A stretch of 64,000 bases of DNA from Roseivirga misakiensis (GTDB taxonomy: Bacteria > Bacteroidota > Bacteroidia > Cytophagales > Cyclobacteriaceae), in assembly GCF_001747105.1 (NCBI RefSeq), contig NZ_MDGQ01000005.1, positions 2,356,001 to 2,420,000 on the forward strand. The letters run 5' to 3'. The notes under the pieces were generated by a model. That model was not told the origin of the DNA. It saw nothing but the letters and a program-made list of their open reading frames with translations, and ran no database searches. Every line of letters begins with the position of its first letter. The first letter of the stretch is position 1. Positions 1 to 8,141 of this stretch are shown one piece after another. Position numbers and translations under genes: made by a program.

Positions 1-363
1 CCAGGTATTAGAATTGAGCATATAAAAGTCGGCGAAAATGTGATCCTAATCATGACTACGTTGACGCCAATTAATGAACACCAAACCGAACTCACTCAGT
101 TTATCTATACCGACATTAATTGGTTTAAGTGGCTGAGGCCGATCTTTTATCGGTTTGCCGATACATTCATCCAACAGGATGTTGATGTTTTCCAAAAATT
201 AAAAGAGGGGCTTAATAATAACCCACCGCTGATGCTCATGGGCGACCCCGATATGCAGGCCAAATGGTACAACGCAATTCGCGCGAGATATGAAAAATGT
301 CAAGAGGAAAACACGCCTTTTGAGAACCCAATTAAAGCACAAACATTATATTGGCAGACCTAG
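1..363 (+). CDS. Rieske-type oxygenase, C-terminal part (cut by window start)
   Basis: The reading frame is open from base 1, so this is the last 120 residues of a longer gene. The segment with QDVDVFQKLKEG, followed by a Pro-rich stretch and an aspartate about ten residues on, resembles the catalytic C-terminal domain of Rieske [2Fe-2S] oxygenases of the pheophorbide a/vanillate demethylase type. The Rieske centre itself would lie upstream and is not visible. Substrate unknown. Family assignment is by motif memory from a fragment, so it is moderate. A lipoprotein gene follows 13 bases downstream on the same strand. Confidence 0.6.
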   Translation, partial: PGIRIEHIKVGENVILIMTTLTPINEHQTELTQFIYTDINWFKWLRPIFYRFADTFIQQDVDVFQKLKEGLNNNPPLMLMGDPDMQAKWYNAIRARYEKCQEENTPFENPIKAQTLYWQT

Positions 364-376
364 TTAATAAGCCACG

Positions 377-952
377 ATGAAAAAATTTCAAAATCTACTT
401 TTCCTCTCTTTTGCGCTACTCACTTTAGCCTGTGGTAATGATGATGGGCCTGGTATCACAGAAGAACAACGTCAGTTAATTATGGGTGATGCCACTGGCG
501 ATGGGGTTGTACAATTGGGGTTAACTGCGCCAATTACCGTTGATGTAGATTTAGTCCATTCAAACACTAGAGAGCTGGATATTAACTTTGATAGCGAAAC
601 GGATATAGTTGTAAGAGCTTATGAGGATTTTGGTGGAAACCCAAGAGGTTTAACGATTACAACTAGTAATACCTCCACTAGGATTCTGCTGGACGATAAT
701 GGAAACGTTCGTGCCCTCAATGCAGGTGAAGTAACGACAGTTTTATCCACAACTTGGGCCATGGCCGATGCATTGCCTTTAGCTGTTTTAGACGGCCAAA
801 CCATTTCGGGTATTTGGAATGGGTTGCAAAACAAATATGTGGCGGTGAGAATGGATGTGGGTAATAGTAGATTCTTAGCATGGATTGAATTAAGCGTAGA
901 TAATTACGACAACTACAAATTCCATAACTACGCGTTAAAACAAGTCCCCTAA
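377..952 (+). CDS. Predicted lipoprotein of unknown function
   Basis: A 191-residue protein that I do not recognise. It opens with a lipoprotein signal peptide whose lipobox ends at Cys19 (LTLAC), followed by an Asn/Asp-rich linker (GNDDG), typical of Bacteroidota lipoproteins. The rest is soluble and beta-rich in appearance (alternating hydrophobics, many Asn, Asp and Thr) with no catalytic motif I can name. It starts 13 bases after the oxygenase fragment, so the two may be co-transcribed. Its stop overlaps by four bases the stop region of the convergent MmcQ-like gene. Confidence 0.7.
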   Translation: MKKFQNLLFLSFALLTLACGNDDGPGITEEQRQLIMGDATGDGVVQLGLTAPITVDVDLVHSNTRELDINFDSETDIVVRAYEDFGGNPRGLTITTSNTSTRILLDDNGNVRALNAGEVTTVLSTTWAMADALPLAVLDGQTISGIWNGLQNKYVAVRMDVGNSRFLAWIELSVDNYDNYKFHNYALKQVP

Positions 953-1302
953 AGGCTTTTTAGCTCTTCTTTTAATTTCTTGCTTAAACTGCTGGCTACC
1001 AATTCATAGGAATGATCGATTAAGTCTCTGATCATGTTATCAGGAACTGAACCATCTACAAAAACGGAATTCCAATGGGTTTTATTCATATGCCATCCGG
1101 GGCGGATGCCTTCCCATTGTTCCCTTAATTCTGCGGATTTTTCTGGCTCACATTTAAGGTTAATAAATTCGAAATGGTCTAAACCAGTCAGGGCAAACAT
1201 TTTACCCATCACTTTTAGCACTAGGGTATCTGGGCCAAAAGGTGTTTCCTCAGTAACGCCGGGTTTGGCGATACAATAATCTCTGAACTCATCGATATAC
1301 AT
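949..1302 (-). CDS. MmcQ/YjbR family protein
   Basis: A 117-residue cytosolic protein. The N-terminal DEFRDYC...PGVTEETPFG, the central LKVMGKMFAL and the GWHMNKTHWNSV segment match the MmcQ/YjbR family (CyaY-like fold, double-wing DNA-binding proposal). Function in the cell is not established for the family. The frame can be extended to a TTG at 1311, but the ATG at 1302 gives the usual family start MYIDEFRDY. It lies downstream of ispG and a small membrane protein gene on the same strand and is probably in the same transcript. It converges with the lipoprotein gene with a four-base overlap. Confidence 0.8.
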   Translation of the reverse strand: MYIDEFRDYCIAKPGVTEETPFGPDTLVLKVMGKMFALTGLDHFEFINLKCEPEKSAELREQWEGIRPGWHMNKTHWNSVFVDGSVPDNMIRDLIDHSYELVASSLSKKLKEELKSL

Positions 1303-1326
1303 TGAGTTCAATTTAATTATCCTCTT

Positions 1327-1551
1327 TTACATTCGGGAGATAAACCTTCCAATTATCACAGCGGCGGCTATCAAAAACATCACGATTGATATTTTATTTA
1401 CTGTGTGCATGGCCTTCAAGTTGAAATTGCTAGGTCGGTTGGCATCTTTCTTCCTAAAGAAATAACCCCAAACCGGACCAAAATCAAAGGCTTCTTTCGC
1501 TGTCAATTTCACCTTCTTATTCTCTTCAATGTTCTTATTTTCTTCTGACAT
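1327..1551 (-). CDS. Small conserved membrane protein (single C-terminal TM)
   Basis: A 74-residue protein. Residues 1-18 are charged (Glu, Lys, Asn). A conserved-looking motif follows: FDFGPVWGYFFRKKD, then RPSNFNLKAMH, then one hydrophobic helix at about residues 54-70. I recognise this pattern as a small Bacteroidota-only membrane protein but cannot give a function. The start lies four bases after the ispG stop, so it is almost certainly translated from the ispG transcript, and MmcQ follows 24 bases on. Confidence 0.7.
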   Translation of the reverse strand: MSEENKNIEENKKVKLTAKEAFDFGPVWGYFFRKKDANRPSNFNLKAMHTVNKISIVMFLIAAAVIIGRFISRM

Positions 1552-1555
1552 ACTC

Positions 1556-3529
1556 CTACATTTCTACGGCTTGCGGTTCCATCCACTTACCATCTGCCCT
1601 AATTATTTCTATCAATTCGTCAACTGCATGCTCCGAAGGGACTCCCCTCTTTACCACATCTTGACCCTTATACAAAGTGATTTTACCTTTACCCGAACCC
1701 ACATAACCAAAGTCTGCATCGGCCATTTCTCCTGGACCATTTACGATACAGCCCATAATGCCAATCTTCACACCTTTTAAGTGATCCGTACGTTTACGAA
1801 TCATTGCCGTAGTTTCTTGTAAGTCGAAAAGTGTTCTACCGCAACTCGGACAAGAAATATATTCGGTCTTGGTCATTCGAGTTCTACCTGCTTGAAGTAT
1901 TCCGAAAGCCGTTTGATTCTTCAGTTTTAGGGTATCAAGATTATCTGAGGCATTTGCTGAAAGCATAACCCCATCTCCAAATCCATCTACTAATAATCCA
2001 CCAATATCGGTCGAAGCATTAATCAGGAATTGCTCCTCATCTTCCACTTGGTACTGGTTAGTTATAATCACTGGAACCTTTAAGACTCTTTTTTCCAATT
2101 CGAAAAAGAACCTTCTCAACGCAGGCATGTTGTGGTCATTTGTAGTCTCTAGTAAAACCACCAAGTTATCCGCCTCCAAAATGGCCATTGTATCGGCATC
2201 AAGGTCAGCGGCATTCAACTTTAAAAAGTTCAATGTATCGTCACACTGATCAGCCTCCTGCAGTTGCGTTAGCGTGTAAACTGGATGTCTATTCTTTTTG
2301 TCATCCAAACCAATCCAAACTGGATAATCAATCAAGGACCGGATACCATTGGGTAGCATAAACGGGATGACTCGCGATCCTGAATACACAAAATCTGCCC
2401 CTTGGTCATTCATTGTCCACTTATCTGGTTCTGGGAGATAAAAATGACCGATAGCTTTTAAATCCTTTATCCCAACAGCTTTTAACGTACTGAAATCCGC
2501 AATTACGCGTGGCACATTGGTTGCCCCAATGTTGATAATCTCTCTTGTCGATCTTTTATGATAAGCAAAAGGATCAATGGGGGATTCATCGATATCAGGA
2601 ATCACCTCATGATTATTTCTTGTCGCGTACCGATCGACCAGTTTCCTAGCAACGGGTGCTTCAAACTCTGGTTCTTCGGTGAGCGAGACCCTGACGGTAT
2701 CTCCCAAACCATCTTCCAGCAGCGTACCGATACCTACAGCAGATTTTATCCTACCATCTTCCGCCTCTCCTGCCTCAGTAACGCCCAAGTGGAGTGGATA
2801 CGGCTTCAAACCCTCTTCTTCTAGTTTGTTAACTAAAAGGCGGTAGGCCTCTACCATTACCTGTGCATTACTGGACTTCATACTGATCACAATCTGATCA
2901 TAAGAAAGGTCTTCGCAAATCCTTAAAAACTCTAGGGCTGACTCCACCATGCCCAAAGCCGTATCTCCATAGCGACTCATGATTCTATCCGAAAGCGATC
3001 CATGATTAGTGCCTATCCTCATGGCTGTACCATGGGCTTTGCATAACTCGACTAATGGTGTGAAGCGTTTACGAATTCGCTCCAATTCAGCTTCGTAGGT
3101 TTCGTCAGTATATTCTATATTTTCGAATCGTTTTTTATCAGCGTAGTTTCCTGGGTTAACCCGAACTTTTTCCACGATTTGAGCAGCCAGCTCAGCAGCA
3201 TTTGGGGTAAAATGTATGTCCGCAACCAACGGAACGTTACATCCACGTTTTCTTAATTCATTTCTTATTACCCTGAGGTTTTCAGCTTCTTTTAAGCTTG
3301 GCGCGGTGATTCTAACAATTTCGCAACCGGCTTCTACCATACGCAAGGTCTGCTCCACCGAACCCATGGTATCCATTGTGTCAACCGTGGTCATAGATTG
3401 CACAACAATGGGGTTATCGCCACCGATAACCACGTCACCAACTTTAACAGGAATAGTTTTTCTACGGCTGTATTGGACTAGACTGTCGCAATATTTCTTA
3501 GTGGAAGCTACGCTCGAATTCATGGGCAT
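1556..3529 (-). CDS. ispG: IspG, 4-hydroxy-3-methylbut-2-enyl diphosphate synthase (long form)
   Basis: IspG/GcpE reduces methylerythritol cyclodiphosphate to HMBPP in the non-mevalonate isoprenoid pathway, supplying menaquinone side chains and the farnesyl group of heme O/A. The N-terminal TIM barrel begins with GDVVIGG and VQSMTTVDT. The C-terminal [4Fe-4S] domain carries CPSC (Cys560, Cys563), GIMGCIVNGPGE (Cys594, Glu601). At 657 residues it is much longer than the roughly 370-residue E. coli enzyme. The extra domain at about residues 280-540 is the insertion known from plant, Chlamydia and Bacteroidota IspG. ATG codons at 3529 and 3523 are both possible. It heads a three-gene minus-strand unit. 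Confidence 0.95.
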   Translation of the reverse strand: MPMNSSVASTKKYCDSLVQYSRRKTIPVKVGDVVIGGDNPIVVQSMTTVDTMDTMGSVEQTLRMVEAGCEIVRITAPSLKEAENLRVIRNELRKRGCNVPLVADIHFTPNAAELAAQIVEKVRVNPGNYADKKRFENIEYTDETYEAELERIRKRFTPLVELCKAHGTAMRIGTNHGSLSDRIMSRYGDTALGMVESALEFLRICEDLSYDQIVISMKSSNAQVMVEAYRLLVNKLEEEGLKPYPLHLGVTEAGEAEDGRIKSAVGIGTLLEDGLGDTVRVSLTEEPEFEAPVARKLVDRYATRNNHEVIPDIDESPIDPFAYHKRSTREIINIGATNVPRVIADFSTLKAVGIKDLKAIGHFYLPEPDKWTMNDQGADFVYSGSRVIPFMLPNGIRSLIDYPVWIGLDDKKNRHPVYTLTQLQEADQCDDTLNFLKLNAADLDADTMAILEADNLVVLLETTNDHNMPALRRFFFELEKRVLKVPVIITNQYQVEDEEQFLINASTDIGGLLVDGFGDGVMLSANASDNLDTLKLKNQTAFGILQAGRTRMTKTEYISCPSCGRTLFDLQETTAMIRKRTDHLKGVKIGIMGCIVNGPGEMADADFGYVGSGKGKITLYKGQDVVKRGVPSEHAVDELIEIIRADGKWMEPQAVEM

Positions 3530-3539
3530 CTGATTGCTT

Positions 3540-3547
3540 CAAAGATA
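3540..3547 (-). promoter_or_regulatory. Possible -7 promoter element for ispG
   Basis: On the minus strand the octamer reads TATCTTTG, matching the Bacteroidota -7 consensus TAnnTTTG. It lies 10 bases upstream of the first ATG of ispG, so the transcript would have an almost absent leader, or the second ATG at 3523 would be used. No TTG/TTTG -33 partner is visible at the proper spacing, hence low confidence. Confidence 0.35.
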
Positions 3548-3784
3548 ACTCTAAAAGAAGTCATTTGTTACCCTGATTAACCTCAATGTCTAACAACTAA
3601 ATAACCATTGCCAAACGTCAAGCAAAATACATAATCATAAAATCTAAACTTGATAAACTATTCATTAACAAGTAATCTATGATTAAGGAATGTTTTTTTA
3701 CTGAATCTAATCATAGTATATCGTTGATTTAAAGCGTAGTTTCCAATACAGAACTTGAATCTTAACGATTAAACAATTCAATAA

Positions 3785-3970
3785 CATTACCAAATATTTC
3801 AGATTGGATACCCAGTAGATGGCGAAAAAAATTAAGTATGTTCTGAAAGAACCTTCAATTTAGATGATGATCCTTTGGGCACCTCGTTTGTCGAGTATTG
3901 TGATAATACGACGGGGTCTGGTTTTACCTATGACACTGGTAAAATACAGTTTATTGTGTCACAAGAATAA
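3785..3970 (+). pseudogene. Decayed gene remnant upstream of the beta-barrel gene
   Basis: This AT-rich region between ispG and the next gene (3530-3969, about 440 bases) has no intact gene. Its 3' part reads as protein-like sequence in frame 2: IFQIGYPVDGEKN, a stop at 3833-3835, then TFNLDDDPLGTSFVEYCD and GSGFTYDTGKIQFIVSQE up to a TAA at 3968-3970. Between these pieces another frame reads KKIKYVLKEPSI, suggesting frameshifts around the A-run at 3825-3831. No ATG is available in frame. The stop overlaps the ATG of the following gene by one base, as in a coupled operon. I read it as the tail of a lost exported protein gene; family unknown. Confidence 0.45.
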
Positions 3971-4695
3971 TGAGAAAAATAATTTTTAAAACGTTTATAC
4001 TTTGTCTTTTGGGTCAATACAATTTCGTATTGGCCCAAAAAGAAGCACTATCACTAAACCTTAGGTTCGGTACTTTTAAGGACTGGACTTTTATTTCTGA
4101 TCAAAACATTGACGGTATAATAGTAAACAACGGTTCTAACGATCCATACAATTACTTACAAGCAGGATTGGAATTAAAAGCTAGATTAAACAGTAAATTT
4201 TCAATTTCTGGAATAGCAGAACTCCCATTCGGAGAAATACCAAATTCTGTTTTAGTCTATGATTCAGAAAACATTGATCCTGTTTTTGGACCTGATATTA
4301 AAGCTTTTCCTAATTCCGTTTCGACGAGCAATTTCTCTCTTATTCTAAGTTATGAATTCCTACAGGTCAACAATTTTAAGGTAAGGATAAGCGCAGGACC
4401 TGACTTAATGATAAATCGCACAAACTCAGACGAAGATTTCGAATTCTTGAGAAGGGATAATCCACGTTTGTATGAATTAATGCCATCATTCAGGAATATA
4501 CATCGGCCAGTCATCGGACAAATAAGGTACTCGATTGCCATCCGGTACAAGAAAGCATTTCTAGAATTTGTTTGGAGAGAAGACTTTGGTCAATCTACAA
4601 CAGGCTCCTTAAATTTTGGCGGCAACATGTTTGAAATTGACACGAATCGTAGAATCACTATGCTTAGCTTGGGTTACGAATTATTTAAGTTTTAA
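3970..4695 (+). CDS. Predicted outer-membrane beta-barrel protein
   Basis: A 241-residue protein with a clear Sec signal peptide (about residues 1-22, ending VLAQ). The mature part shows alternating hydrophobic and polar residues, regular aromatic girdle residues and a last strand ending in a C-terminal Phe (LGYELFKF), all typical of small Bacteroidota outer-membrane barrels. No specific family is recognised. Codon use is more AT-rich than the neighbours, and the start overlaps the stop of a decayed fragment, so this may be the surviving half of a former gene pair, possibly acquired. Convergent with the SDR gene. Confidence 0.65.
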   Translation: MRKIIFKTFILCLLGQYNFVLAQKEALSLNLRFGTFKDWTFISDQNIDGIIVNNGSNDPYNYLQAGLELKARLNSKFSISGIAELPFGEIPNSVLVYDSENIDPVFGPDIKAFPNSVSTSNFSLILSYEFLQVNNFKVRISAGPDLMINRTNSDEDFEFLRRDNPRLYELMPSFRNIHRPVIGQIRYSIAIRYKKAFLEFVWREDFGQSTTGSLNFGGNMFEIDTNRRITMLSLGYELFKF

Positions 4696-4727
4696 ATAAC
4701 TCTCTTCTCCTTACTGGAGCCTACAAA

Positions 4728-5432
4728 TTAAATATCACCCAATTGTGGTCTTAAAAGGATTTCCTCAACCACCGTTTGTTTGGATAAAGCATTTGTATTG
4801 AAAATAGCGTCGGCTATGTCGCTAGCTTTCATAAATCGGTCCTCTGGTAGTTCCACTCCCTCCCAACTCGCCGTGTATGTTGCCCCTGCCAGTAAAGAAG
4901 TGACACGGACACCATGTGGTTTCATTTCTTCACGAAGTGCTTTGGTGAATCCATGCAGTGCAAATTTTGAGATAGAATAACTACCGCCGTTAGCATAGGA
5001 CTGAATACCGGCAATGGACCCAGTAGTGAATATATGACCATTTTGAGCACTTTTCATACCTCCTATAAGCGCTCTAGTAAGATAGTAGGCACTATATAAA
5101 TTCGTTTCAATCATTTGCTCCAAACTGCCTTCGGCCTCCTCATGTACAGCACCAGGAATAAAAATCCCAGTATTATTCAAGAGCACATCCACTGGTTGAT
5201 TCAAGGATTTTACTATTTCTGCAAAACGCTCTACGTCACTTTTTTTAGACATGTCCGTCGCTGATATGTGGACTGTTCCTAAATCAGGTTTTTCCAATTC
5301 CAGCTTCAGAGCTTCAAGATCCGCTTGGCTTCTAGCACAAGTAACTATATCGAACCCAGCCATGTAAAATTTCTCCACTGTCGCTCGTCCGATTCCTTTA
5401 GTTCCGCTACTAATTACTGCTAGTTTTCTCAT
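4728..5432 (-). CDS. Short-chain dehydrogenase/reductase
   Basis: A 234-residue classical-type SDR, presumably NAD(P)-dependent and cytosolic. The nucleotide-binding loop is SSGTKGIG at 8-15, an unusual version of TGxxxGIG in which the first Thr-Gly is Ser-Ser. NNTG occurs at 86-89, Ser139 and the catalytic Tyr152/Lys156 (YSISK) are all present, so it should be active. Substrate unknown. It stands alone, convergent with the barrel protein gene and divergent from mlaE across a 204-base gap. Confidence 0.85.
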   Translation of the reverse strand: MRKLAVISSGTKGIGRATVEKFYMAGFDIVTCARSQADLEALKLELEKPDLGTVHISATDMSKKSDVERFAEIVKSLNQPVDVLLNNTGIFIPGAVHEEAEGSLEQMIETNLYSAYYLTRALIGGMKSAQNGHIFTTGSIAGIQSYANGGSYSISKFALHGFTKALREEMKPHGVRVTSLLAGATYTASWEGVELPEDRFMKASDIADAIFNTNALSKQTVVEEILLRPQLGDI

Positions 5433-5636
5433 CTAAAATCGTTCATGTTTTACTGTCTTGCCTCTTTATACAAATCTTCCGAAGCCAACATTTTCTAAAG
5501 ATAGTGTCTTCTTTGGAATTCATCTTAACCGAATTATGTTGATCAAGGAGTATTAGTTTTTAATGTTTTGAGAAGCCTTTATTTCAAGTTTTGTTATTTT
5601 ACCGATTATTGGCGCAGCACAAAGATTCTCAGCTAA

Positions 5637-6368
5637 ATGCAGAACTTAGGTAAGTACGTTTTATTTCTCGGAGCCCTTTTCAAGAACCGCGAGTCTTTTA
5701 AGACATACGCCAAGCTGACTATTGACGAATGTATTTTAGTTGGTCTGAATAGTATTGTGTTAGTCTCCATAGTCTCTATTTTCATGGGAGCTGTATCCAC
5801 TTTACAAACAGCCTATAACTTAGTCAACCCACTTATTCCAGATAATGTCATCGGGCTGGTAGTGAGGGATTTGACCATTCTCGAACTGGCTCCAACTATC
5901 ACTGGAATCATTTTCGCGGGTAAGGTAGGATCGAGTATCGCTGGAAACTTGGGCACCATGCGAATAACAGAGCAAGTAGATGCTTTGGAGGTCATGGGCA
6001 TCAATCCGATTTCCTACTTGGTTTTACCTAAAGTTGTCGCAACACTGATGATGTACCCTTTCTTGGTTATTCTTGCCGGTAGCTTGGCCATTGGTGGTGG
6101 TTATTTAGCGGCAGAATTTGGCGGCGTTTTAAGTACAGCGGATTACTTAACTGGTCTGAGACTTGAATTCAATGAGTTCAGTGTTTATTTCGCCCTGATC
6201 AAGTCAGTCGTATTTGCCTTCCTTGTTTCAACTATTTCCGCTTATATGGGGTATTATACTAAGGGTGGAGCTTTAGAAGTAGGTCAGTCAAGTACAAGAG
6301 CAGTGACTGTTAGTTGTATTGCAATTCTCTTTAGTGATTTTGTATTAGCTCAATTACTTTTAGTCTGA
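5637..6368 (+). CDS. mlaE: MlaE-type ABC transporter permease
   Basis: A 243-residue inner-membrane permease of the MlaE/YrbE family, which moves phospholipids between inner membrane and periplasm. Visible features are the family core LAPTITGIIFAGKVGSSIAGNLG (shown here only in part: LAPTITGI, AGKVGSSIAG), MRITEQVDALEVMGI, and five to six hydrophobic segments. The start is an ATG at 5637. The gene overlaps mlaF by one base (TGATG), so the two are translationally coupled. No MlaD substrate-binding gene is adjacent; it must be encoded elsewhere or be absent. Confidence 0.88.
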   Translation: MQNLGKYVLFLGALFKNRESFKTYAKLTIDECILVGLNSIVLVSIVSIFMGAVSTLQTAYNLVNPLIPDNVIGLVVRDLTILELAPTITGIIFAGKVGSSIAGNLGTMRITEQVDALEVMGINPISYLVLPKVVATLMMYPFLVILAGSLAIGGGYLAAEFGGVLSTADYLTGLRLEFNEFSVYFALIKSVVFAFLVSTISAYMGYYTKGGALEVGQSSTRAVTVSCIAILFSDFVLAQLLLV

Positions 6369-7120
6369 TGATAGAAGTTAAAAACCTTGTAAAATCCTTT
6401 GAAGACAAAATCATTCTCGATGATGTCAGTGGAATTTTTGAACAAGGTAAAACGAACCTCATCATTGGAGCGAGCGGATCCGGTAAAAGTGTGATGCTCA
6501 AAAATATAGTAGGCCTTTATCAGCCAGATTCGGGACAAGTACTCTACAATGGAAGAAACTTCGTAAATGCCGATCGCGATAAGAAAACTGAAATTCGACG
6601 TGAAATTGGAATGCTTTTTCAAGGCGGAGCTCTTTTCGATTCCAAAAATGTTGAGCAGAATGTAAAGTTCCCGTTAGATGTGCTCACAGATATGCCTGAA
6701 GACGAGAAGCTAGACCGGGTAAACTTTGTATTGAAACGGGTAAAACTGGAAAACACTAATAAAAGAATGCCATCCGAAATCAGTGGTGGTATGCAAAAGC
6801 GTGTCGGAATCGCTAGAGCGATCGTAAATAATTCGAAATACCTCTTTTGCGATGAACCCAACTCTGGTTTAGACCCCAGAACCTCTATACAAATAGACCA
6901 ACTCTTACAAGAAATTACAGATGAGTATAAAATCACCACGATTATTGTGACTCATGATATGAATTCTGTGATGGAAATTGGTGAATACATTCTTTTCATC
7001 TCTGATAAGAAAAAACTCTGGGAAGGAAGTAATGAAGACATCATGCACTCTGGCGTAGAGGCATTAGATGACTTTGTTTTTGCCAATAAAATGATGAGGC
7101 GATTCAAAGGAATGAGCTAG
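6368..7120 (+). CDS. mlaF: MlaF-type ABC transporter ATP-binding protein
   Basis: A 250-residue ATPase that would power the MlaE permease. Walker A is GASGSGKS at 34-41, the Q-loop is FQGGALF near 85-90 (the GALF form characteristic of MlaF), the signature is SGGMQKRV at 139-146, Walker B ends with Asp162-Glu163 in YLFCDEP, and a switch His follows in VTHDM. All catalytic residues are present. Translation is coupled to mlaE by the one-base overlap. It ends 20 bases before the convergent rhodanese gene. Confidence 0.9.
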   Translation: MIEVKNLVKSFEDKIILDDVSGIFEQGKTNLIIGASGSGKSVMLKNIVGLYQPDSGQVLYNGRNFVNADRDKKTEIRREIGMLFQGGALFDSKNVEQNVKFPLDVLTDMPEDEKLDRVNFVLKRVKLENTNKRMPSEISGGMQKRVGIARAIVNNSKYLFCDEPNSGLDPRTSIQIDQLLQEITDEYKITTIIVTHDMNSVMEIGEYILFISDKKKLWEGSNEDIMHSGVEALDDFVFANKMMRRFKGMS

Positions 7121-7140
7121 GTCCAATAGCGCAGAAGCCT

Positions 7141-8037
7141 TTATTTACCATTCTCGACTTTATACTCTTCAGGAAGCGTATCCCACTCATTAAAAGAGCC
7201 ATCGTATAAACGAGCGCTATAACCTAGATACTTGGCAAGTGTATAAATGGTAGATGCTCTCAAGCCCACATGACAATAAGCCACAACTTGCTCGCCATCG
7301 GCAACGCCTTGAGATTGATACATTTGATCCAATACTGATTTGTCTTTGATAAACATATTTTCATCGACCACATCTAACCAACAAATATTTCCTGCTCCTA
7401 AAATATGCCCACCTCTTTTATAATTCCCATACTCTGACCCACTATAGAAAGTGGCTCTTCTAGCATCTATGAGGTTGATATCACCTTTATCAGCCGACTT
7501 ACGAACGTATTTTTTATCGACTTTTATCTTTTTAGACCTTTTGAGCTTCACTGTTCCGATTGAGGTTGGCTCAACTGTAGGTTGTTCCTTAGTAATAGGC
7601 AGATTGTTCGATTTCCAGCCTTTTAGGCCACCGTCTAAAATGCTTACACGATCGGCTAAACCGAAATAATCCAAGGTAAAGAAAAGCCTAAAAGTAGCCG
7701 CATGATCATCTCCTCCATAATAGAGCACAATCCTTGAATCAGTATTTATGCCTTTAGACGCTAGCGTAGAATCCATTTTAGAAGTCTCAGGAAGTTCCCA
7801 GTATAAACCATCCCTTACTACAGTAAATTCTGGAGGATTAATTAACTGTGCACCTTTAATATGGCCAGCGTCATATGACTTTTGATCCGCTACATGCAAC
7901 AAGACCAGATTGGCGTCAGATTGGTGGTTTTGCAACCAAGACTGGTCTACAAATATCTGACTACCCTGACTGAAAGATGTATTGACAAAGGCTGTTAGCA
8001 GAATTGCGATGAATGAAAGGTGTTGAAGCTTCTTCAT
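7141..8037 (-). CDS. Exported sulfurtransferase (tandem rhodanese domains)
   Basis: A 298-residue protein with an N-terminal signal peptide (about 1-23, ending TSFSQ), so it acts in the periplasm. Two rhodanese domains follow. The first (about 28-150) contains the structural motif SYDAGHIKGA and the FRLFFTLDYFG helix but no active cysteine. The second (about 175-290) carries the active-site loop CHVGLRAS starting at Cys255. The layout is that of thiosulfate/3-mercaptopyruvate sulfurtransferases. The donor and acceptor are unknown; the loop sequence is not diagnostic for one substrate. Monocistronic as far as can be seen. Confidence 0.85.
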   Translation of the reverse strand: MKKLQHLSFIAILLTAFVNTSFSQGSQIFVDQSWLQNHQSDANLVLLHVADQKSYDAGHIKGAQLINPPEFTVVRDGLYWELPETSKMDSTLASKGINTDSRIVLYYGGDDHAATFRLFFTLDYFGLADRVSILDGGLKGWKSNNLPITKEQPTVEPTSIGTVKLKRSKKIKVDKKYVRKSADKGDINLIDARRATFYSGSEYGNYKRGGHILGAGNICWLDVVDENMFIKDKSVLDQMYQSQGVADGEQVVAYCHVGLRASTIYTLAKYLGYSARLYDGSFNEWDTLPEEYKVENGK

Positions 8038-8141
8038 GAGATTTGACTTTAGGATAACTAAATTAAGTCAAATCAGTAGAAATCAAGTGTCTAAAAGCCA
8101 TTTTCGGCTATGGGTTATTATACTTTTTTAGTAGAAAGATT

